DNA from: Candidatus Nomurabacteria bacterium
GTDB taxonomy: Bacteria; Patescibacteriota; Minisyncoccia; Phycocordibacterales; UBA918
DNA length: 9,623 nucleotides
Direction of reading: 5' to 3'
Assembly (NCBI GenBank): GCA_943359405.1
Contig: CALRHO010000025.1
Coordinates: 1 to 9,623, forward strand
The translations under genes were made by a program, and so were the position numbers. The notes below the pieces were generated by a model that was not told the DNA's origin, searched no databases, and saw nothing but the letters and a program-made list of their open reading frames with translations. Positions 6,193 through 9,623 of the stretch are shown in pieces. The stretch's first letter is position 1; each line of letters begins with the position of its first letter.

Positions 6193-7188
6193 ATGGAATT
6201 TTCAGAAGATCAGCTCGCACTCTTTCGGGAAAACCCCAAAACGCAATTTTTGGCGCGGCAGTTTGACGAACTTACCACACGCTATAACGACGCTCGAGCA
6301 CTTGGTCTCAGTGACCCCGCTATGGCAGAGTTGGCTGCCGATGAGGTCCGTGATCTCGAAGGGCAATGTACGGCGCTCTATGATGAAATGGATCGTATCA
6401 TCCGCGAGTCTAAGGTCGAGGAGGAGCGACCCTATGGTGTGGTGCTCGAGGTGCGGGCTGGGGCGGGTGGCGATGAGGCAGCCCTCTTTGCTGAGGATTT
6501 GGCTCGGATGTACCTCCGTTTTGCCGAGCGTCATGCCTGGGGGTACTCGATTGAGCATGAGTCCCGTGCAGCTTCAGGTGGCTACAAAGAAGCAGCGTTT
6601 GAAATTGTAGGTGCAGCGGTCTACGGTGCCTTGCGTTATGAGACGGGGGTGCATCGGGTGCAACGTATCCCGGTGACTGAGAAGGCGGGGCGTATTCATA
6701 CCTCGACCGCCTCGGTCGCTGTCTTACCGATGCGACGTAAACCAATTATTGAGGTCAACCCAGCGGATATTGAAATGGAATTTTCGCGGGCGGGTGGTGC
6801 GGGCGGTCAAAACGTCAATAAGGTTGAGACGGCGGTTCGTCTGGTGCACAAACCAACTGGTATTGATGTGCGTAGCCAGTCGGAGCGTAGTCAGCTTAAA
6901 AACCGGGAAAAAGCTATGGCAATCTTGATGGCTAAGCTCGAGGCGCTTCATGACGAGGAGCAGGCCAAACAACACGCGAGTGAGCGCAAGAATCAGATTG
7001 GTACGGGTGACCGCTCAGAGAAGATTCGGACCTATAACTTCCCCCAAAGCCGAATTACTGACCATCGCATCAAGCGATCCTGGCACGATCTTGAGGGTAT
7101 CCTTGATGGCGACATTGGCGATATCGTGGATGCCCTTCAGGCCTTTGCTGAAGGACGACTCGAGGCTGGGGCCGAGGTTGCGGACTAA
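6193..7188 (+). CDS. prfA: Peptide chain release factor 1 (RF1)
   Basis: A 331-aa class I release factor that reads UAA and UAG and triggers peptidyl-tRNA hydrolysis in the ribosome. The codon-recognition tripeptide is PVT at 160-162 in the context VQRIPVTE, which marks RF1 rather than RF2 (SPF). The catalytic GGQ is at 204-206 (SRAGGAGGQNVNKVETAVRL), and the C-terminal GDRSEKIRTYNFPQSRITDHRI at 272-293 is highly conserved. It is about 30 residues shorter than E. coli RF1 (360 aa), mostly in the N-terminal helical domain. No Shine-Dalgarno sequence precedes the ATG, which lies 11 nt after a -10 box. All complete genes in this window end in TAA or TAG, consistent with RF1-dependent termination. 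The rpsB promoter appears to start inside its 3' end. Confidence 0.98.
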   Translation: MEFSEDQLALFRENPKTQFLARQFDELTTRYNDARALGLSDPAMAELAADEVRDLEGQCTALYDEMDRIIRESKVEEERPYGVVLEVRAGAGGDEAALFAEDLARMYLRFAERHAWGYSIEHESRAASGGYKEAAFEIVGAAVYGALRYETGVHRVQRIPVTEKAGRIHTSTASVAVLPMRRKPIIEVNPADIEMEFSRAGGAGGQNVNKVETAVRLVHKPTGIDVRSQSERSQLKNREKAMAILMAKLEALHDEEQAKQHASERKNQIGTGDRSEKIRTYNFPQSRITDHRIKRSWHDLEGILDGDIGDIVDALQAFAEGRLEAGAEVAD

Positions 7189-7206
7189 GGGGGTCTGTGG
7201 TACCAT
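7178..7206 (+). promoter_or_regulatory. Promoter of rpsB, beginning inside the prfA 3' end
   Basis: TTGCGG (7178-7183), a 17-nt spacer and an extended -10 TGG-TACCAT (7198-7206) fit a promoter. The predicted start near 7213 gives an A/T-rich leader of about 47 nt before the ATG at 7260. This is one of the few genes here with a real leader, but that leader has no Shine-Dalgarno sequence. I cannot fold it into a known rpsB regulatory motif. Confidence 0.5.
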
Positions 7207-7259
7207 CGGGCGCACTAAAAGCGGACTCAGAATTGAATCTTGGCTTTTTATCATTATTT

Positions 7260-7976
7260 ATGTCATCACCAGCTACTACTAGTCTCATCGAGCGCCTCTT
7301 TAAGGCAGGTGCTCACTTCGGCTTTAAAAAAAGTCGCCGTCACCCAACGGTGACTCCGTTCCTGTTTGCTACCAAGCAGGGTAACGACATCATTGACCTC
7401 GAGCAGTCAGCTCGGCTTATCGAGGAGGCTAAGACTGCCGTGCGCGGCATGACCAGTGCCGCAAAGGTTGTTCTCTTTGTTGCCACCAAGGAAGAGGCGG
7501 CACCACTCGTGCGTGCATTGGCTGAGAAGCTTGGTGCACCGTATGTAGTCAATCGTTGGATTGGTGGCATGCTCACTAACTGGAGTGAAATCAAGAAGCG
7601 CATTGCCCGCATGGCCGAACTGGCGCGTGAGCAGGAGAGTGGTGAACTTGAGCGCAAATATACTAAAAAGGAGCGAGTAATTTTAGGTCGTGAGGCCGAG
7701 AAGCTTGCGGTCTACTTTGGTGGCATCAAGTCACTTACCAAGATTCCTGACCTTCTCGTGGTTGTTGATCCGCGCCATGACCACATTGCAGTGACTGAAG
7801 CAACTGAGATGAAGATTCCGGTGGTTGGTATCATGAGCTCCGATTCAAACGTAGCCAAGGTCACCTACCCGATTGTGGTTAATGATGCGCTCCAAACTAG
7901 TGTGTCAGCAGTACTTGCCGAATTGGCTGCTGCCCACACTGAAGGAGTCACCGCCGCTGCCGCACCGCGCGCGTAG
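7260..7976 (+). CDS. rpsB: Small-subunit ribosomal protein uS2
   Basis: A 238-aa uS2, a protein of the 30S body/head junction. The family blocks are in order: LFKAGAHFGFKKSRRHPTVTPF at 13-34, IIDLEQSARLI at 44-54, VNRWIGGMLTNWSEI at 97-111, LGREAEKL near 142-149, IPDLLVVVDPRHDHIAVTEA at 162-181, and IPVVGIMSSDS at 186-196. The C-terminal core NVAKVTYPIVVNDALQTS is divergent from the usual DPD...IPGNDDA form. The ATG at 7260 gives a normal N-terminus; the GTG at 7197 would add 21 residues encoded over the predicted promoter. No Shine-Dalgarno sequence is visible. The rpsB-tsf order is near universal in bacteria, but here a strong terminator separates the two genes, so tsf probably has its own promoter. 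It ends in TAG. Confidence 0.97.
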   Translation: MSSPATTSLIERLFKAGAHFGFKKSRRHPTVTPFLFATKQGNDIIDLEQSARLIEEAKTAVRGMTSAAKVVLFVATKEEAAPLVRALAEKLGAPYVVNRWIGGMLTNWSEIKKRIARMAELAREQESGELERKYTKKERVILGREAEKLAVYFGGIKSLTKIPDLLVVVDPRHDHIAVTEATEMKIPVVGIMSSDSNVAKVTYPIVVNDALQTSVSAVLAELAAAHTEGVTAAAAPRA

Positions 7977-7985
7977 TGCGGGACT

Positions 7986-8018
7986 GAAATAGCGGCGGCC
8001 AGGAGCCGCCGCTATTTC
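7986..8018 (+). terminator. Intrinsic terminator between rpsB and tsf
   Basis: GAAATAGCGGCGGC (7986-7999) pairs perfectly over 14 bp with GCCGCCGCTATTTC (8005-8018) around the loop CAGGA. The run TATTTCTTTGATTT follows on plus. It begins 9 nt after the rpsB stop. It may be a full terminator or an attenuator that sets the S2 to EF-Ts ratio. Confidence 0.88.
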
Positions 8019-8056
8019 TTTGATTTGATGATGAAGAGAAGTTGGAGACAAGGGAG

Positions 8057-8062
8057 TATGAT
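8057..8062 (+). promoter_or_regulatory. Candidate -10 box of tsf
   Basis: TATGAT (5/6 to TATAAT) ends 34 nt before the tsf ATG, leaving a leader of about 28 nt with no Shine-Dalgarno sequence. Overlapping TACAGT (8062-8067) or the closer TTTAAA (8082-8087, 9 nt before the ATG) are alternatives; no -35 hexamer favours one. Confidence 0.35.
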
Positions 8063-8096
8063 ACAGTAATCGGTATTCACGTTTAAAGTTCATTCT

Positions 8097-8681
8097 ATGG
8101 AAATCACATCAGCACAAATTAAAGAGTTGCGCGATCAAACCGGCATTTCGGTTATGCAGTGCAAGAAGGCCCTCGAGGAAGCGGGTGGTGATATGGAGAA
8201 GGCGCTCGTTATTCTGAAAAAACGTCGCAGCGAGGCGGCTGAGAAGAAGTCGGACCGTGCACTTGGTGCCGGTGCGGTTGGTGTGTATGTACACAATACC
8301 AACGAGGTGGCGGCAACCGTAGTGCTCGCCAGTGAGACCGACTTCGTTGCCAAGAATCCTGAGTTCATCACCTTAGCGCGCGAGATTGCACTGCAAGTGG
8401 CTGGTGCCAATCCCAAGTACCTTAGTCGTGAGTCCGTACCTGCCGATTCCCTGGTAGCTGCCAAGGCAGTGTTTGCGAGTGAGGTGGAAGGGAAGCCGGA
8501 AGAGATGAAAGAAAAGATTCTTGAAGGTAAGCTCGCGTCATACTTCCGAGACCAGATTCTCTTAGAGCAACCATTCATCAAGAACCCTGACACCACCATT
8601 GGTGACATGGTGTCGGGTGCGATACAGAAGTTTGGTGAGAATATCTCAGTGGTCTCATTCCATCGTGCATCGGTAAAATAG
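8097..8681 (+). CDS. tsf: Elongation factor Ts
   Basis: A 194-aa EF-Ts, the guanine nucleotide exchange factor that recycles EF-Tu-GDP in the cytosol. The N-terminal UBA-like domain reads IKELRDQTGISVMQCKKALEEAGGDMEKA at 8-36. The EF-Tu-contacting TDFVAKN motif is at 81-87 after VVLASE, and the core continues to GDMVSGAIQKFGENISVVSFHRASV. It is the short, single-core form, near the length of the Thermus protein (about 196 aa) rather than E. coli (283 aa). The ATG at 8097 gives the standard N-terminus. It lies 120 nt after rpsB with a terminator between, and only 4 nt before the next gene. It ends in TAG. Confidence 0.97.
   Translation: MEITSAQIKELRDQTGISVMQCKKALEEAGGDMEKALVILKKRRSEAAEKKSDRALGAGAVGVYVHNTNEVAATVVLASETDFVAKNPEFITLAREIALQVAGANPKYLSRESVPADSLVAAKAVFASEVEGKPEEMKEKILEGKLASYFRDQILLEQPFIKNPDTTIGDMVSGAIQKFGENISVVSFHRASVK
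8673..8678 (+). promoter_or_regulatory. Candidate -10 box inside the tsf 3' end
   Basis: TAAAAT ends 7 nt before the ATG at 8686 and lies within the last codons of tsf. Its context CGGTAAAAT is identical to that before rplY (3154-3162), with a start codon at nearly the same distance. No -35 hexamer is evident. The sequence also encodes conserved-length tsf tail, so it may be coincidental. Confidence 0.35.
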
Positions 8682-8685
8682 TCGC

Positions 8686-9156
8686 ATGACTACGACCACG
8701 CTCTTTCTTGTTCTCGGTGCGCTTCTGACCGGTTGGCTTGCTGTATCTTTTTTGGTAGGCCGTGAGGTGACGCGTGGTGAGCGGATTATACTTGCTCAGT
8801 TTCGAGGACGCCTCGACCGTGGTGTAGAGCGGATACAGGCAGGAATCCAATCAGTCATTCACTATCTCGATCGGCACGTGATTAAGCTTTCCTGGTACTA
8901 TAGCCTCCATTCATTCTTGCAGGCGGCACTGCGGGTGGTGGTTTCGCTTTATGATTATCTTGAGGGGCGCTTCCATAGTAATCGAATGCGGGCACGCGCG
9001 ATTCGTGCTGAGCGTCGGGCCATGAAGCGAGGTAAGGAGGGAGCACCAGTAACCGTAGATGCGCACCTAGCCTCCATTGCTGAGCATAAAGTCGAGATAG
9101 CACTTACCGATAAGCAGAAGCAAAAACTCAGGACGAGGAAGTTAGAACGAGAATAA
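8686..9156 (+). CDS. Small basic protein with N-terminal membrane anchor, function unknown
   Basis: A 156-aa protein that I do not recognise as a named family. Residues of about 5-24 form one hydrophobic segment (LFLVLGALLTGWLAVSFLV), so it is probably anchored with a cytosolic C-terminus, since the flanking and following regions are Arg/Lys-rich. About 30-95 look like amphipathic helices with aromatic residues (DRHVIKLSWYYSLHSFLQAALRVVVSLYDYLEG). About 98-120 are strongly basic (MRARAIRAERRAMKRGKEG), and the tail is charged. It starts 4 nt after the tsf stop codon with no Shine-Dalgarno sequence, so it is translationally coupled or served by the internal -10 at 8673. Similar small anchored basic proteins are common as hypothetical genes in CPR genomes. 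Contact with RNA or with ribosomes is conceivable but unsupported. Confidence 0.75.
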   Translation: MTTTTLFLVLGALLTGWLAVSFLVGREVTRGERIILAQFRGRLDRGVERIQAGIQSVIHYLDRHVIKLSWYYSLHSFLQAALRVVVSLYDYLEGRFHSNRMRARAIRAERRAMKRGKEGAPVTVDAHLASIAEHKVEIALTDKQKQKLRTRKLERE

Positions 9157-9174
9157 GAAGTGTTGCGAGTACCA

Positions 9175-9203
9175 TTGCACTCAGAACAAAAATTGCGCAT
9201 ACT
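9175..9203 (+). promoter_or_regulatory. Candidate promoter for the tRNA region
   Basis: TTGCAC (9175-9180), a 17-nt spacer and CATACT (9198-9203) suggest a promoter starting near 9210, just before the tRNA-like fragment at 9214. The TGCGC/GCGCA inverted repeat (9194-9198 and 9205-9209) overlaps the -10. Both hexamers are weak matches. Confidence 0.35.
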
Positions 9204-9213
9204 AGCGCACGTC

Positions 9214-9281
9214 GCCGCCTTAGCTCAGGTGGCGGAGGTGAGGATGGGGTGGGACCCATCCGAACCACTTGTAATGAGTAG
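9214..9281 (+). pseudogene. Degenerate partial copy of tRNA-Thr(UGU)
   Basis: Two segments repeat the functional tRNA just downstream. GCCGCCTTAGCTCAG at 9214-9228 is identical to tRNA bases 9292-9306 (then GTGG against CTGG). CACTTGTAATGAGTAG at 9266-9281 is identical to 9321-9336, the anticodon arm and the start of the variable loop. The two segments are 23 nt further apart than in the real tRNA. The space between them holds a perfect 7-bp hairpin, GGATGGG (9242-9248) with CCCATCC (9255-9261). There is no T arm and no 3' acceptor strand, so it cannot be a normal tRNA. It sits 10 nt upstream of the intact gene and would probably be on the same transcript. Confidence 0.7.
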
Positions 9282-9291
9282 CAACTATATT

Positions 9292-9364
9292 GCCGCCTTA
9301 GCTCAGCTGGTAGAGCAACTCACTTGTAATGAGTAGGTCGTCAGTTCGAATCTGACAGGCGGCT
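9292..9364 (+). tRNA. tRNA-Thr, anticodon UGU
   Basis: A complete 73-nt cloverleaf. The acceptor stem pairs GCCGCCT (9292-9298) with AGGCGGC (9357-9363), all seven pairs. The D arm is GCTC/GAGC (9301-9304 and 9313-9316). The anticodon stem pairs ACTCA with TGAGT (9318-9322 and 9330-9334) around the loop CTTGTAA with anticodon TGT at 9325-9327, which reads ACN threonine codons, chiefly ACA. The T arm pairs GTCAG with CTGAC around TTCGAAT. The discriminator is T (9364) and CCA is not encoded, so it must be added by CCA-adding enzyme. A 29-bp inverted repeat 30 nt downstream could terminate it. Confidence 0.97.
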
Positions 9365-9394
9365 CCGATGCGAGCGATGTGGAAGCGAAGCGAG

Positions 9395-9454
9395 CGAACA
9401 ACAGAAAACGGCCGGAAGAAAGTTTACTTTCTTCCGGCCGTTTTCTGTTGTTCG
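9395..9454. terminator. 29-bp perfect inverted repeat, likely tRNA terminator
   Basis: Bases 9395-9423 are perfectly complementary to 9426-9454, leaving TT at the centre. The core GGCCGGAAGAAAGT is GC-rich near its base and is flanked by AACAACAGAAAAC on the left and GTTTTCTGTTGTT on the right, so it has a U-rich exit in both directions. It resembles the symmetric terminators at 3807 and 7986 but has about twice their stem length. Confidence 0.65.
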
Positions 9455-9472
9455 TGCTGGGCTGTGCCCAGC

Positions 9473-9512
9473 CACATCCGAGCGAGGCCGCTGTGTATGC
9501 TTTGCATACAGG
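9473..9512. repeat. Structured repeat unit, copy 1
   Basis: CACATCCGAGCGAGGCCG at 9473-9490 is followed by C, then TGTGTAT and the hairpin TGTATGC (9494-9500), loop TTT, GCATACA (9504-9510) and GG. The first 26 nt match copy 2 except for one C/T change. The stem can extend with CGCT (9489-9492) pairing GGCG (9511-9514) past a bulged G. Confidence 0.7.
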
Positions 9513-9567
9513 CGCACCTAACTCTAAAATTCCAAAACCATCTCTTGTGGTTACCGTCAGATGTGCT

Positions 9568-9606
9568 CACATCCGAGCGAGGCCGTTGTGTATCGTTGGA
9601 TACAGG
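9568..9606. repeat. Structured repeat unit, copy 2
   Basis: CACATCCGAGCGAGGCCG at 9568-9585 is followed by T, then TGTGTAT and the hairpin TGTATC (9589-9594), loop GTTG, GATACA (9599-9604) and GG. It lies 95 bp after copy 1. Its CACATC is also the 3' arm of a hairpin with GATGTG at 9560-9565. Confidence 0.7.
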
Positions 9607-9623
9607 GGACTTAAATATAAAAA

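Larger units (their letters stand above)
9365..9623. other. Hairpin-rich non-coding region after the tRNA
   Basis: No credible open frame is present in these 259 bases. Inverted repeats follow one another: GATGTGG/CCACATC (9376-9382 and 9472-9478) enclosing the 29-bp stem, GCTGGGC/GCCCAGC (9456-9472), TGTATGC/GCATACA (9494-9510), AACCA/TGGTT (9536-9552), GATGTG/CACATC (9560-9573) and TGTATC/GATACA (9589-9604). CGAGCGA occurs four times (9371, 9391, 9479, 9574). The pattern suits a structured RNA or an extragenic palindromic repeat cluster and continues to the window edge. Confidence 0.65.

Noticed and set aside
8135..8608. 157-codon open frame on the minus strand inside tsf
   Set aside because: It is the Ser/Ala-rich antisense shadow of a clearly conserved EF-Ts.
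9249..9270. Possible 5S rRNA fragment (GACCCATCCGAACCAC resembles the 5S CCCATCCCGAAC block)
   Set aside because: Only about a dozen bases agree, with a deletion; the flanks do not fold as 5S rRNA and instead match tRNA-Thr.
9371..9606. CRISPR-like array from the repeated CGAGCGA blocks
   Set aside because: Spacing is irregular, repeats are short or only two copies are long, and no cas gene is present.
9376..9606. Integron attC-like sites from paired hairpins
   Set aside because: I cannot identify the conserved R' GTTRRRY and R'' RYYYAAC boxes around these hairpins, and no integrase or cassette gene is visible.

Overview
The window (about 53% G+C by eye) looks like a chromosomal stretch from an ultra-small Patescibacteria/CPR bacterium, most likely in the Parcubacteria. 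The reasons are a transketolase split into two adjacent genes, a zinc-free type B L31 beside prfA, compact RF1, S2 and EF-Ts proteins, and a secreted coiled-coil/lytic transglycosylase of a kind I associate with CPR genomes. No Shine-Dalgarno sequence precedes any of the ten visible start codons. The taxonomic call is inference; there is no rRNA in the window to test it.

Layout, left to right. Bases 1-1725 hold the split transketolase (N-terminal subunit cut by the window edge, C-terminal subunit 3 nt behind it). A structured non-coding gap ends in a bidirectional terminator at 1945-1974. A convergent PfkB-family sugar or nucleoside kinase follows (2999-1992, minus). A 171-bp divergent promoter region separates it from bL25 (3171-3797, plus), which ends in a strong terminator. 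Next come a secreted peptidoglycan-active protein (3870-5237, plus) and a convergent HEAGH membrane protein (5736-5218, minus); their 3' ends overlap by 20 bp. From a second divergent promoter region onward everything runs on plus: bL31 type B, prfA (RF1), rpsB (S2), tsf (EF-Ts), a small basic membrane-anchored protein 4 nt behind tsf, a tRNA-Thr(UGU) preceded by a degenerate partial tRNA copy, and a 259-bp hairpin-rich non-coding tail.

Functionally this is mostly core translation (bL25, bL31, RF1, S2, EF-Ts, tRNA-Thr), with pentose-phosphate carbon shuffling (transketolase, perhaps feeding or fed by the PfkB kinase) and envelope biology (lytic transglycosylase-like protein, HEAGH membrane protein).

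Two themes stand out. First, six or seven genes have a -10-like hexamer ending only 7-11 nt before the start codon, which implies leaderless or almost leaderless mRNAs. Second, the right end (about 9214-9623) is a non-coding region with a broken tRNA-Thr copy, a 29-bp perfect inverted repeat and a repeated unit whose hairpins keep pairing while their inner bases change. I see no CRISPR array, transposase or defence system. The best candidate for something undescribed is the structured repeat locus at the right end.
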